Shown piece after piece: positions 26,301 to 38,034 of a stretch of DNA of 64,000 nucleotides; positions within the stretch are counted from its first letter, which is position 1; each line of letters opens with the position of its first letter. Below the pieces are notes generated by a model, which was not told where the DNA came from, ran no database searches, and worked only from the letters and a program-made list of their open reading frames with translations. Source of the DNA: Amblyornis subalaris (lineage: Eukaryota; Chordata; Aves; Passeriformes; Ptilonorhynchidae); contig JACAXG010000075.1 in assembly GCA_018881555.1 (NCBI GenBank), positions 763,814 to 827,813 on the forward strand, in the 5' to 3' direction. Made by a program: the position numbers and the translations under genes.

Positions 26301-29300
26301 AAAGTCAAGTATTCCTCCTGAAAAGCAAACTGATCAGATTTAAGGATCNGAGGTATCATCTTTGGGCAAAGTCTTCTTTGCACAGAACAAGGAACTCCAA
26401 AAACCAGACACAGTTCTGAACTGTGAGGATTCAAAGTAGCCTTTGCTACAGTTCTTAAAAACATCTGGAAGGTTCCAGCTTGTTAACTCCAAACTTACCT
26501 GTCTGCCAGGAGAACAAAGAACAGTTCAGGACAATGTGAAGAAGCCCAGGAAAAAGCCATGCTCATTAGAATCATGTCCTTCCCAAAATCAAACCTGTCT
26601 GCAGCCTGGCTGAGCCACTCACAGAGCCTGCAGCTCCTTTTTCTTGCAGCCTTTAGCTTAAGAAACTTCTCTTTCTGGGTAAATTGTTGAAAGACAAGAT
26701 AAAGAGACACCTATCACCTTCCCTTCCCTCGTTCTGTTAGATAACACACAAATTCCAGGTCATTAAATGAGTGTAGAGGTGGCTGATTTAGTGGTGGTTT
26801 TTTAACTTTACGTTCATCATTTCCATGTGCTCTCAGAAGGAAGAGGCTCAAGGCTCGGCAGTGGGTTAGAGGCTGTGAGACAACAACCTGCTCTTGGAAA
26901 AAGGGGAACTGGGGTGGCCCGAGGGGACAGAACCCAGGATCCATTTCCCTCTGTAGTTACACAAAAAGAGCAAAACTGATAGTGGCAGNTTATTGATTGC
27001 ACTCTCGGATAAATAATTAATAATGCAATTAAGAAGTGTGGTTATGTGTCTATTTTAAGTATGTATGTAGGTGTAAACACCAGGAAGCCCCCAGCCTTTG
27101 GGAAATTCATCCTTGCATCCCTCTGGGTAATCAAATTTCATACAGGCAGGGACAGCTGAAGCCCAAAGGCTGCAGAGATTCGCTGAGGAGCCACAGTTTG
27201 GCTGATCCCAAGCAAAAAAACCTTCAGTTTGTGACAAATTGATTTGATGGTCATCAAGAGCAAAGGATTTTGTATGAGATAAGAGGGGTAGTGCAATATT
27301 CCTACTTGTTTTTGCAAATTTCTTGCATTTTCAAGCATCATTGTGTATTTTCATAACGAGGTATTTAAGTTTCCTAACTTAAGAACAAGCAGAGATAGCA
27401 AATTCTCCTTTGTGCTAAAATGTGGGGACNAGAAATTGGGAATGCAGCAAGTTAAACATGAATGAAATCCATTAGGAAGGGTTGGAATGGGTGCCAATTT
27501 ATGGAAAATATTTTTGTAGTTTTTAAACCCTCTGCAAGCTCAGCCAACTTGTTATTTTCTGGGGTTTGTGTGGGCAGAACTTAATAAGTACATGCAGAAA
27601 CTGCACTGGAGAACCTCTATAAATATCACAAGTAATTATGCACCTCTAACCACTGAGTTTTGATGCTTTCACCTGAGTGCACAATATTCTAAAGAAATGA
27701 TGATCAGCTGGGGAGAGGAAGGAACAAATGAAGGGAAAAAATGGAGCTTCTGCTTCCAGAGAAATTAGTATTTGCTGCCACATGGCCTTTTGGAGGGGCT
27801 TTTGTTTTTAATAGACATATTCACACAGGAGCAGGTGATTACCAAATCTGGAATGCATGAATAACTCCGACTACTACACTGTTACACACTGCATGGAAAT
27901 GAGAGAGGAGATGCTGGGGGAATGAGAATCATTTGCCTNTGCTTTTCCCCATGGATTCCAGCAGGGAGGCAGTTTTTTGTCCTGGTAATGTGAGATAATC
28001 CAAGCTGACACCGTGCTCTGAGTGTCCATTCTGGGCACTGATGAGGCTCTCTGCCATGCTCAGGGCAGCTCTCAGACCCACTGATAGGCAGGAATTCAAG
28101 GCTCCTTCCTCCATTCCAAAAAAACCCCAAATATTTTGGTTTCTCCAGCGTGTGTCCAAAACAGTTTCCTTGCTTTTCATTCCTCTTCAGCCTCATTTGG
28201 TCTGCAGAAAACTTTGTTGAGCACTAATGAGTGAGACCTTTGTTCCATGGGAGCAAACCTGCTTGGCATGCGAGGCCCAGATAATGGGAGAATGCAAACT
28301 AATCCCAGTAAACAGGCTGTGTGACCAGTGTGTGCTGGGCTGGGGACAAACCNAAGGGCTGCAACCCAAATTCCCCCTCCCTGGAGGGAAGCAGGGCCCA
28401 TGGCAAACAGTTATGTGCCTTTGGAGCGTGTCAGGAACTTGCACAGGAGAATAAACATCATGTTCTGTCTAGAAGGACACTGCCTTGTAGCTTAAAATCA
28501 AATTTCCCTGCCAATTGCAGCCTATTTCCACTCACTTCTAAATCTGTGGTTTCAGCAATTACTTTGCAGTGTTAGAAGTGAAAATCATTTACATGAGAAG
28601 GGGGAAAAAAGCTGGGAAAAAGATAAATTACCAGCGTTCTAATTCAGCCTGATGAAAACTTGTAGTTCATGAAATATTCAAGCACCGTGGGCTGAATTAG
28701 GGTTGTAACTGGTTGGTGCTTTTGATCTGTCCATTATGTTTTTGTGTAACTGCAATATATATTTGCACGTCCTTACTGTACTGCCAGCACTGAACAAAAG
28801 AGAACAATCCCAGAATTTAATTGAAATATGAGAGATTTCATACAATTTCTGCCATCTCACTAATATCAAGAAGTGACTGAGTGATGTCTGNGACCTCCTG
28901 TGAGGTGGGAAGACCTGGTGAGGCAGCAGGTACAGGTTCTGTGTTCCTCGTAAAAGCTGCCTGGGAGTCTTTCCACCTTGTATTAAATAGGATTTTCTTG
29001 TGGGAATACCAAGAACTTGTTTGGAGTGACACAGGAAAATATATCAGGAAAATAGATGAGATAAATATATAAATATATATATCATATCAAAGATACAATA
29101 CATCAGAAAACAGAGGTCAAGCAGCTCAGATCTAGAACCTATAATTTTTACAAAATGTTAAGAAAAGCAATGTGGGAGAAAGGGAACAAGGGGGAATTCC
29201 ACTCCAATGGAAGCATAAATANTCCTGTGGGATGTGCAACCTCAGCACTGCAGCACTGATCCGTGACTGGGGAACCAAGAGAAAGAAAGAGAGACCACAG

Positions 29301-32300
29301 GAATTATGTACTGGCTGGGGTGCTCCCAGGGTCCAGCCTCAGTGACTTTCAGAAAATGCAATATAAAAGTAGTTTTCAAAAATTAATCTTGAACCCAGTG
29401 AGGTTTAATGTATGGCAGGAAAACAAAGAGAGGATTTTTTCCCAACCTTAATCTGTGCTGCAAGGCCCCATTTGGGTTTCTCTGGGCTGTACAATGTGTG
29501 AAACCCTCGTGTTACACCTGCACCTTTACACCCAGCTGGCCTCACAGCCCTCTCTGCCTGTCACCTACAAACTACAAAGGCTTCTTAAACCCCCCCTGCT
29601 CTCACATCCACATGTTGAGCCGTTTTCTGCACTATGGGCTCCTACAATTGGGTTGCAAAACTCTCTCAAGCAAAGTCAGCAGCTGAGACCTTTAAAACTG
29701 CAGGACAGGGAGGATGTGGCTCCTTCCTTTTTTTGTATTAAATTGCAGAAGGGAAAGATCTAATTCCAAATTTTTTCGAAGAGAATTCTTTCTCTCCCCA
29801 AGATGCCTCATGTGAAAGGAAAGCAGCTGGCTGGACCCTAGGACTTCATTTTTCCGAGGCTTTCTCTCTCACGTGGGCAGATCTGGGACAGCTGTGGCAA
29901 GGCAGATGCCAGAGTTCCTGGGCTCACAGATCCAAAACGTTGTTGGTCACGCTCCACAACCTCTGCCAAACAGTTTGTATGGAGCAAATGCCTGACATCC
30001 CTTCCCAAACAGTGAAGACAACTGAAGGATGGACTAGAGAACATCCAATGAAATTATCAGGCAAAAGATTGGACAGGCAGGGGGAAGTATTTTTTCACAC
30101 AANACATAATTAAATTGAGAACTCCTAACTGAATTGTGGAAGTCCCTGTTGCAGGATGCAGGAGTACAAGCAGCTCCAGCTCCTGCAGGAGTTAGCAGAG
30201 CTCGTGGAGGACGGGCCCCTGGCAGGAGAGGCCTCCGAAGGCTGAACTGTGCCTGGGAGGAAGGCAGGTGTGAGGGGATGGGGGAGTGCTGGGAAGCCCG
30301 CTTGGATCTAGCAATTAATGTGCAGGAGGAGGAGATTATTTTGCTTTTTCAGCTCACCAGGACCCAGAATAGGATGAAACAGCAGAGAGCTGGCACGGTG
30401 AATCCCTGCCATGGCCTCAAGCCAGTCCCCCTCTCAACAAACCTTGCAAGGGAAGAGACTGACATACGATTCTCATAACCCTCGTTGAGCCAGGGGACTT
30501 TGCATTCCTTAAAGCTCCTGTGTGCACTGCTCAACTTCAAACTGGTTTTTTTAACTTTGCCAAGACTGTCTGTACGTAACAGGATTTGTCTGTCTCCAAG
30601 GGATGCAAAGGCTTTAGCTTAGAACTGCCTGACACAGATGGGAGAATTCTGAGGCATAAACACAGGACTTTTAAACCCTGTATGTACTTACAAATGTGGG
30701 GAAAAGCAGGATCTTGCCTCTCTGTGGATTAAAATGTCACTTGAACAATTCCTGTTATTTCATATTATTAAGGCAGCCACGTTCACAGAATCTCAGAGCA
30801 GTAACTGGACTCATAAAATCATCTTCACAATAAAAAGGAAGTTGTCACACACAGCTGATGCTATTCTAACTCAGGGCATGTTCAACACATGAAAAATCAC
30901 AGAGCTTCAAGAGTCCAACGCTTTTAATGTGCTTCACATAGCCTTAAACTACACACCTCCTTGCTGCCTGCATTAATACCTGCTCTGGTATCAGATTTCC
31001 TAAACTAACAGAGGTTTGAGTAAGTGATTTTCTACTTTTTGAGAACAGATTTTCTAAGGAAATAGATATAGTAGGGAAAGGAGTATTGTCAACCAAGATG
31101 TTCCTCTTTCTGACTCACAACAAAAGTCATGCCTTGCTGTGATGCTCACAAACATACAACTGGAAAGAATATTTTTGAGCTGGGGAGTGGAAATACTACC
31201 AAGGCATTGATGTTTTTAATAGGCCTGTNGGTCTGTTTAATCAAACACTGATGTACCTCTGTCCAAAAATTGTTACCTCAGATAATTTGCTTCTATTTAA
31301 CCAAAACTTTATGCTGGACAGAACATCATTTGTGTCTTTCCTAAGGAGATGCCTATGNCTGGTGGAGACTATTTGATTTCAGTCCTGTCCCACTTTAAAC
31401 TGGCTGTATTTCAGTAGTGAGTGAGGTGCATTGTTCCATATATAAATACCATTTGTACATCAGTTGATTAAGGGNTTTTAAAAGAGATTTGAAAGTGAGT
31501 ACCACAGAAATGCCAGTGTTTAAATTCCAATGAGATTTNAAAAATACATTAAAAAACCAAACATTAAAAACTGTACATGAAAAGTGCATCTTCACTTTTA
31601 AAGTGTGTGGAGGAACAGACCCAATGAAAAGCTGCACAGGCACTCTGAAACACTGTTTTCAGCCTGGGTACAAAAATATGGCACTTACCATGCAAAATGT
31701 CTGAATCATCTTCTACAAAATCAATATCTCTCAAATCCCACTCAGCATAGTTGTCAAACTCCTGTTCAGAGGTGATTAATACATTGTCACTAACCAGCAC
31801 TAAAATATTGGCCTCAGGTTTCAGTACATGCAGGAGGACTGAGAACAGAGATTTTTACTCACACACAGTGTACAAGGTTCCATCCTTGAGCAACAATCAA
31901 CACAGGGGAGCTTTAACTGGGGAATGTGTAAATGCACCCCCATGGCTGGAACTGGAGCAGGATGTTGTGACAGGACAGTGGGAATTAACCAGGTAATGAC
32001 CCCTCACTGCCATGGAAATCAGAGTCACTGAATGTCCTGAGTTGGAAGGGACCCGCAAGGATCACTGAGTCCAACTCCTGGCCCTGCCCAGGACACCCCC
32101 AGGAATCCCCCATGTGCCTGAGAGCCTTGTGCAGGCACAAGGTGTGATTCTTGGCGTGGCCCTGTGGTTCACCAATCACCCTGGGGCTGACTCTGCTCAG
32201 ATGTACAAACCCAAGCCCCTGTCTGGCTGAATTCATTCCTTCATGGACAGGAGCAAGAACTGGGGTCTTGGGCCCACAGCCAAAAGTGTGGAAAGCAATG

Positions 32301-35300
32301 CAGATCTTCCAAGTGATGTCTGGAGCAGACCTGTGTGTGCTTCCCTAAGGCAGGTGACAGTGCTGGAGCTGATCCTTCGGCCGAGCATCCAATTCCCAGC
32401 GTCNAGCCTGCTCCCCAGGGCCATCCCTGGCTGGACATCTGGTGGCAGCAGCTCGTCCTGCAGCCTCTGAGCTGCCTCTCCCAGCTCTGCAGGCCACCAG
32501 CGCCACCTCTGTCATCAAACCCCTAATTAATGCAGAGGTTTAATCACAGAACATCTCAGCTTGGAAGGGACCCATAAGGATCAGAGTCCAACTCCCTGCT
32601 CCTCGCAGGATAACCTTAAACTAATCCACAGGACTAAGAGCATCCCTCAGTCCCGTGCTCTCCTCTGGTGTTTTTAAACGAAGAGCAAAGACAGGCAGGG
32701 GCAAACAGGGGTGTGTGTGCTGAGCTTGCACCCAGCAGCTAATTTAAAATAACGGGAAAAGAGTCATTCTTACCTCAACGAAGTCAGCTCTGGCTGGCAT
32801 GTACCCAGCCATGTCCCTGGAGAGCAAGGAATCAAAAGTGGGCCGTGGGGGATCATCAGCAGCTGAAAAACACACAGGTTTTTAGTTGCTGTGTAGGGCT
32901 TGGGATGTTTTTTTAAGGATCTGTAAATAAGTGTTTATTTTGCAGGAAAAGTGGGAATAATTAGTTGAAGAAAAATACCCCAATTGGGCTTTTATTCAGT
33001 GTTATAGTCAGAAAAGACAGAGTTCATCCAGAGAAAAATGCAGTAATCTGAGATCTTTGTAGTATTCCCCAGAGTCAAACACAAATTCAAGGTAATAAAC
33101 AGGTAATAAAATGTAAACTTTACATTTTGGAGCTCAGCATCCCCCTCTAAACCTCTGCAGATCCCTGGGGCTCAGCGTGCAGGTTCTTTTAGTTAATAGC
33201 AACAGGAGTGTTAAATCTGCCTTCTTCTGGGGGCCATTGACAGAGCTGCAATTAAAGGCAGAGAACTCCCAATTTTTACAGCACTTCCCAGCTGAGGAGC
33301 TCAGTGTTTTACAGACAATAATAGTCTGAGGCTCACAATGCACTTGTGCAGGAGCTGAGCGTTGTGTGTCCCCTGGCACAGATAAAACAGGCTGAGGCAC
33401 ACAGAGTTTGTCTTGGCCCAGGGCACATAAAAAAATCAGTAACAGCCAGGGACAGAACCAAAATTGCCCAGTTCCTACTGTTTAGCTCTAACCACTGTAC
33501 TGGGAAATGCAAACCTCCAGACACCCAGCAACTGCCTCACCCAGAGAGGCTGGGGAGCTTTGGAATGGAACAGCTGCCAGACTGGGGGAATGCTAAAGAT
33601 GTGAAATGCAAGGAAAACTGAGAATTTGTTAACTTGCTGCAATTTAGCTCAGACTTTTTAACAGGNAGCTTTAAAGAGAGAGGTGTGAAATCAGCACAGT
33701 TGAAAGGAGTGATTTTATGACAAATTAAATCAGCAGTTAGGCCTGGGACACAGTGTGTACATAATAATGTACACATGATCAGAGGAAATGTTTAAGGCAG
33801 AAATCCCTTCTCAGTTACCTTTGCTATGCAGGGGCTGGGCAGGGTGAGAATCACACTGGTACCTACCATGAGGGACACACATGATGGAGCTTTGGGGGTA
33901 AATTTTCCTTTAAATGGGCACAAACATTCAGGTTTCTGCTGGGTGATTTCTGCCCTCAGGCTGGGCAGGAACTTCTGCTTTTGAAACCCTGATGTTTGTG
34001 TCAGACCATGCTGTTCCCTGCCTTTTTCCCATGGAACTGGCAGCCTTGTCTATCTGATACACCCAGGAATTAATCCAGTGGGAAGAGAACCCCACTCCTG
34101 ACATTCTTGAAGTCAGTTANCAGAACAAGCTCTCCCTCTGGCAATGAAAGCCAACAGCATGTGTGGTGCATGTCCCTCCCCAGAGCTGCTGATTCCAGCC
34201 TTGGCAGAGCGGNGGCCCTGCAGGGAAGCTCCCTGTGTGTGCAGGGCAGGGATACTCACAGTGGAAAGGAATGGCTGTCTCGTTGTGCTGAGCCTCCTCT
34301 GCCTGCTTCAGGTTCAGCAGGGTGGATGCGAACAGGGGGTTGTTGATGAAGTGTTTCATGTAGTGCTTCTCACACTCCTCCTTGGATTTGGTGCACATCT
34401 GGTTGGCTACNTCCTGCCTGGAGTGGGGAGAGGGGGAGGCTTCACGTGAACAACACAGAAATGTTGTTTTTTTTTAATTTCTCCACTGGGAAAAGATAAT
34501 TTTGGACACGAGATTGGTTGTGTTGTGGGCAGAGGACTGCCCTGTGATGGTGTCTGAACTCTCATTCTCAGTACCAACACTCACATGTTTGAGACAGTGC
34601 CAGGGANCACCTTTTGGGTGCCCATGAACAATGCAATTCACTGTCTTTATATGAGAAACTCTCTGGCTGATAGAATGTGCATCTTTGATAGGCCTGAAAA
34701 TTTACNACTGTTAGAGAGCTCTTCATACATTTTACTAACTCCAGGTAATGGTAAATTCTGTAATCAGTTTTCAGTCTTACTTCTGACAGCAATGTGCACC
34801 TAAGAACTCTCAGTTCTGTTTCAGTGAATTCTGGGGTTCTATACTTTCAATACAGCTATTTTTAATAAAGAAGAAGACAGATAACTCATGAAAACAGGAT
34901 CTGGTAGCCCAGCCTTCCACTTCAGCTGCTAAATTAGTCTCACCCACCATTAGTCACTGAACAATTAACGTGCAGTGATGTATTCAACAGGGAGATCCAG
35001 AGAAATGAGAGGAAAAACTGCCCCTCATTGACTGAAATTGGCTGAACCACTGAATTCTCACCAGTTCCCAAATCCACAGTCCATCACAGCTTCGAGGAGA
35101 GACATTTCCTCCTGGGCCGTCCAGTTGGGATCCAGGACAGGGAAATCAGATGTCTGGAGAAGAAAAAAGCAGATCAGACTGCTGTGATCCTCTGTCCCAA
35201 CCCACCTCAGGAAGAGCAAGGAAGTTCTAAACCACAGGGCCACACAGGAGATAATTCTGGTAGTTTGAAACTTTTACAAAACTGAATAATTGTTGGATTA

Positions 35301-37433
35301 CTGAGGGCATTGGGTCATCAACCACAGCAAATACAGGTACATGNTGTGTCTCCCAGCTGTAATTCCACAATGCTATAACCATGGAACAGTAAAAATTACT
35401 GAAGACTTTAAGAATTATTGATTTGGAGCAAGAAAAAACAAGACTAGAGGAACAGAAGTTGATTTACTTGGTTAAAGAGCTGTAAGTCTAGTGAGGTGCA
35501 TTGTGCTATCCAGGCACAACAAAAAAATCCAGCTTTAAATGACTCCACCCCTCCACTATGTCCCAGGATATTTTTCTTTGCCGTCAAGGAAAACTTTTTC
35601 GTTTTTTAATAGTTTTAAACCTTTGAATCTAAGAATTGCATGACTTAACCTTTCAATGTAATATTAGTAAGCAAGGGTCTCACTCCTGGGAAGCTGTGAG
35701 AGCTCAGGATTGAGCAGGTGTTATCCAAAAGGGAATATTTACCATAATCTCGTAAGTGTGATCACTTTGATGTTTCTTGTATTCAAATCCTCGGGTGAAA
35801 CACTGCAGAACAAAAGATCAGAATTGTTACTTCTGCCCTGAAAACATTTTCACTGGTCCCTTTTCAGCTTTTATTCTCTGACCACTGGGTATCCAAAANC
35901 GACCACCTGATATATTCCATTTTTCTGACTTAATTTTAGCAACCATAAAACCCCACAAAATTGTGTTAAATCTTTGCCTGTCTTTTGCCCCAAGACATAA
36001 CTCCTGTGAATCCCAGTTTTTTGTGTNAAGTATTAAGGTGAAAAAAGTTTGGTGTTATAATTTAAAGTNGATCCTTACAGGAAGAGAACACAGAGTATTT
36101 AATAAATATTGAAAAAAAAGTTTCCCTTTCATCTTGGCTCTCTGATTAAAGGCATCAGGTTTGCAGCTGTTTTTAACAGTTAAATTTNTGACTTTTTAAG
36201 TACAGGAAAATGAGCAAAAATAGACCCTATAAACAAAACAGGGTTTTGTGTATTTTGTACATAGCTGAGCACAAGGCTCTTCTTTCAGTTTTAAAGGTTA
36301 TTGCCAATTTTTAATCATAATAACACAAACATTAATTTAATAATTAAACCAGCAGTACTTTGTGGTTACCAGCTCACACATACAATTTTTAAAGAACTGC
36401 ATCTGGTCACAAACAATTATCGTCAACATTGCAGATTTTCCTTTTCTATTTGAGAGGGGAAAAAATGTGTGGGGGTAGGGAAAGGGTGTTCCCGGATGGA
36501 TTTTCTTTCCCATGGCATAAAGAATGACAGAAATGATACCCCCCCAGACATGCAGCAGCACGCTGGGTCACAGCAGGCTGAGTGAGGCGAGTTAGGTGGC
36601 CTTGGCTGCCNCACAAAGACCTCCTTGCCCTGCTCGTGCCTCAATTCCTCACCCTCCAGACCCCCTTTGTCGTGTCCCTGTCCCTGAGCAAATAAGTGTG
36701 TTGATCCAGGTTNAGAGAGACCAGCTATGGATGTGTCTGTGGACAGCCTGGCAGCAGCCAGGCCCTGGATGGCTTTCCCAGCACCCACCTGCAGGCAGAG
36801 CAGGAAGGGAGGGGGCCCACACTCGGCACACTTCACGTAGGGCTCCGTCAGGTACGAGGAGCAGCCTCGGCACGGGGGCTTGTCAAAAGGGTCATCTGGA
36901 AAACAAAAGTATATATCTCGTGTGACACAAGCACAGCGCTGGTCTGGCATCCCCTAAACTCTCCCGTGCCCAGTCCCAGGAGCTGATTTTTTTCCAAGAA
37001 AATGGATCTGAATCAGCTCAATTTTAAGAGGTAGAGAAAAGTAAGACCCAAATTCACAATGAATCGTTTGTGTCCCTGTGCTCTTAAGAATTTGTACAAA
37101 GAAGTGAGTCTGTGGACCAAATCCTGCTGGCTTTCTGTCTCCCTCCCCCATGGCTGCTGATGGCTTTAAACAATGGCAAACTCTTCCCAAATCTCATGGA
37201 ATCACAGAATTCTTTAGGTTGGAAAAGCCCTCTAAGACCGTTGAGTCCAGTCATTAACCCACCACTCCCTGTTCACCACTAAATCACTCCCCCAAGTGTC
37301 ACATCCATGCATTTTTTTAACACTTTCAGGGATGGTGACTCCAAAATCCCTCTGCTCCAAGGTTTTTCACGACCAGGTGTGGGAGCTGAATTATCTGATG
37401 GCACTTACTACCAAAGGAGGCCAGGCGCTCCAT
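17191..37433 (-). CDS. TADA2A: Transcriptional adapter 2-alpha (15 coding exons, complete)
   Basis: TADA2A is a nuclear adaptor subunit of GCN5/PCAF acetyltransferase complexes (ADA-type and ATAC), helping the enzyme acetylate nucleosomal histones. Fifteen exons join in phase to 1,332 bases, 443 residues plus stop, the same length as human TADA2A. Residues 12-64 form a ZZ zinc finger with all ligands present (C17, C20, C31, C34, C42, C45, H55, H59). About 70-122 is a SANT/Myb domain (DPNWTAQEE, CGFGNWQDVANQM). The middle is the ADA2 region with DFVEDDSDILHA, and about 356-443 is a SWIRM domain ending REGYITKA. Every junction has GT-AG and matching phase. The start was chosen because MERLASFGNDPFDKPP aligns with human MDRLGPFSNDPSDKPP. 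It is divergent from ACACA. The codon at 34411-34413 (read GAN on the minus strand) has one N and should be Asp. Confidence 0.97.
17377..18717 (-). other. TADA2A: TADA2A intron 14
   Basis: 1.3 kb of intron without a recognised repeat or exon. It contains the short run cacacacacacac near 18.1 kb. Confidence 0.85.
18718..18791 (-). CDS. TADA2A: TADA2A coding exon 14, SWIRM start
   Basis: Residues 358-382: RRSAPPLNLTGLPGTE then KLNEKEKE. Acceptor cccgcag, donor gtgagg. Confidence 0.97.
18792..21041 (-). other. TADA2A: TADA2A intron 13
   Basis: 2.25 kb of intron. No clear CR1 or exon seen; frames here have no recognisable product. Confidence 0.85.
21042..21085 (-). CDS. TADA2A: TADA2A coding exon 13 (44-base linker exon)
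   Basis: Residues 343-358: DSGLTPTVPVPSTTG, the variable Pro/Ser/Thr linker before the SWIRM domain. Human has DSGLSPSIPMASNSG, so length is kept while sequence varies. Donor gtaagt. Confidence 0.95.
21725..21865 (-). mobile_element. CR1 LINE 3' fragment beside TADA2A exon 12
   Basis: Reads cacagaatcccaggtttggg then ttggaagggacctt and ggcaggggcacctt, the reverse complement of the CR1 3' end. It ends about 20 bases from the exon 12 splice donor. Confidence 0.9.
21883..22015 (-). CDS. TADA2A: TADA2A coding exon 12
   Basis: Residues 299-343: SARTYDHLKKSRDEERLK through CQQWLSRQADI. Acceptor gccacag, donor gtaagc. A CR1 fragment lies within about 20 bases of its donor on the intron side. Confidence 0.97.
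22631..22702 (-). CDS. TADA2A: TADA2A coding exon 11
   Basis: Residues 275-299: LEFELRREIKRLQEYRAA then GITNFC. Acceptor cccaacag, donor gtaagt. Predicted helical and charged. Confidence 0.97.
22703..24031 (-). other. TADA2A: TADA2A intron 10
   Basis: 1.3 kb of unique intron sequence. A 153-codon plus-strand frame (23100-23561) is Cys/Ser/Leu-rich and resembles nothing known; I regard it as chance. Confidence 0.85.
24032..24142 (-). CDS. TADA2A: TADA2A coding exon 10
   Basis: Residues 238-275: ILERRYPKEVQDLYETM through IESHA. Human has LMERRYPKE at the junction, so this is a conservative difference. Acceptor cctgtag, donor gtgagt. Confidence 0.97.
24557..24600 (-). CDS. TADA2A: TADA2A coding exon 9 (44-base exon)
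   Basis: Residues 223-238: IIRDHGLINLRKFQ. It is in phase on both sides. Acceptor atttccag, donor gtgagt. Confidence 0.96.
24601..25942 (-). other. TADA2A: TADA2A intron 8
   Basis: 1.3 kb of intron, strongly AT-rich at 25.6-25.7 kb. No repeat family or exon recognised. Confidence 0.85.
25943..26006 (-). CDS. TADA2A: TADA2A coding exon 8
   Basis: Residues 202-223: LKIAVVDIYHSRLKERQRRK, basic at its end. It follows a 5.7 kb intron, the largest within the gene. Acceptor ttttgcag, donor gtgagt. Confidence 0.96.
26007..31688 (-). other. TADA2A: TADA2A intron 7 (5.7 kb)
   Basis: The longest TADA2A intron. Apart from an old CR1 copy near 30.1 kb I see only unique, AT-rich sequence without coding signals. 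Confidence 0.85.
30030..30165 (+). mobile_element. Old CR1 LINE fragment
   Basis: Contains ggaagtattttttcacaca, ttaaattgagaactcct and gtccctgttgcaggatg, which resemble the sense 3' part of an older CR1 subfamily (tttttcacac...gtggaactc...gcaggatg). Diverged, so the subfamily is uncertain. Confidence 0.6.
31689..31761 (-). CDS. TADA2A: TADA2A coding exon 7
   Basis: Residues 178-202: EFDNYAEWDLRDIDF and VEDDSDILH, the acidic conserved core of ADA2 proteins. Acceptor ctgaacag, donor gtaagt. It starts on a codon boundary. Confidence 0.97.
32018..32135 (-). mobile_element. CR1 LINE 3' fragment
   Basis: Reads tcctgagttggaagggaccc then aaggatcactgagtccaact and cctggccctgcccaggacac, the reverse complement of a CR1 subfamily 3' end. 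Confidence 0.9.
32543..32645 (-). mobile_element. CR1 LINE 3' fragment
   Basis: Reads aatcacagaacatctcagct then tggaagggacccataaggat. Short and diverged, same orientation as the copy 500 bases to its left. Confidence 0.8.
32774..32862 (-). CDS. TADA2A: TADA2A coding exon 6
   Basis: Residues 148-177: ADDPPRPTFDSLLSRDM then AGYMPARADFVE, strongly conserved. Acceptor tttttcag, donor gtaaga. Confidence 0.97.
32863..34259 (-). other. TADA2A: TADA2A intron 5
   Basis: 1.4 kb of intron with a perfect short inverted repeat at 33754-33775 and otherwise unique sequence. Confidence 0.85.
34260..34417 (-). CDS. TADA2A: TADA2A coding exon 5, SANT domain end
   Basis: Residues 95-148, from QDVANQMCTKSKEE to TAIPFH. 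Completes the SANT domain with KHYMKHFINNP. One undetermined base at 34411 falls in the third position of Asp97, so the residue is nearly certain. Donor gtgagt. Confidence 0.97.
35062..35153 (-). CDS. TADA2A: TADA2A coding exon 4, SANT domain start
   Basis: Residues 65-95, TSDFPVLDPNWTAQEE through FGNW. The last Trp codon is split after TG. Acceptor ttctccag, donor gtgaga. Confidence 0.97.
35743..35802 (-). CDS. TADA2A: TADA2A coding exon 3, second half of ZZ finger
   Basis: Exactly 20 codons, residues 45-64, starting CFTRGFEYKKH and supplying Cys45, His55 and His59. Acceptor ttctgcag, donor gtaaat. Confidence 0.97.
36789..36895 (-). CDS. TADA2A: TADA2A coding exon 2, first half of ZZ finger
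   Basis: Residues 9-44. Contains CRGC, CAEC and CLQ, giving five of the eight zinc ligands. Acceptor ttttccag, donor gtgggt. Confidence 0.97.
37194..37345 (-). mobile_element. CR1 LINE 3' fragment beside TADA2A start exon
   Basis: Reads atggaatcacagaattcttt then aggttggaaaagccctctaa and gagtccagtcattaaccc, a CR1 3' end in reverse complement. It lies about 60 bases from the donor of the exon carrying the TADA2A start codon. Confidence 0.85.
37409..37433 (-). CDS. TADA2A: TADA2A coding exon 1 with start codon
   Basis: Encodes MERLASFG plus the first base of Asn9, then the donor gtaagt. The exon extends upstream as 5' UTR; its acceptor is uncertain (candidate AGs about 25 and 50 bases upstream of the ATG). 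The phase fits exon 2 exactly. Confidence 0.9.
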
Positions 37434-37795
37434 TCCTCCTCCCTGGTGCTGGTCTTGCTCCTCGGAGTAAAACCTGTNTTGCCTAAACCAGTGTGTCCCA
37501 AAGGGAATTCTCTGGCTCTTCCCCAGCCCTCGCAGGTGTGATCCTCCCAGAGGGTCCTGAACAGGAAGCAGAAGGGCTCTCAGCAGCCTCCGGACCCCAT
37601 TCCACACACTGAGAGTCTGTTCTCTGGGTATGGGAACAAATCAAACACGGAGAGACGGGATGTGGCGTCAGGAGACATGGAGTGATGGGGACAGAATCCC
37701 AGACTGAGGGTTTCAGTGGGAATAGATGCGCTGAGTGGGGAGTTATGAGCAGATGTTGTACAAGGAAGTGTTCTGCACCTCCCAGAAGCACTTCC

Positions 37796-38028
37796 CATAA
37801 CCCAATCCCCACTCCCCATATCCCAGTCCCGACATCCCAGTCCCCACTCCCCATATCCCAGTCCCCATTCCCCATATCCCCACATTCCCCACATCCCAAT
37901 CGCCACTCCCCATATCCCCACATCCCAATCCCCACTCCCCATATCCCAGTCCCCATTCCCCATATCCCCACATTCCCCACATCCCAATCCCCATTCCCCA
38001 TATCCCCACATCCCAATCCCCACTCCCC
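37796..38028. repeat. C/T-rich minisatellite in TADA2A intron 1
   Basis: Tandem units of ccccatatcccagtcccca and ccccacattccccacatccc, with a higher-order unit of about 80-90 bases. On the minus strand, the TADA2A sense strand, it is G-rich (ggggatatgggga). It abuts the CpG island holding the gene's promoter. Confidence 0.92.
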
Positions 38029-38034
38029 CTGCAG

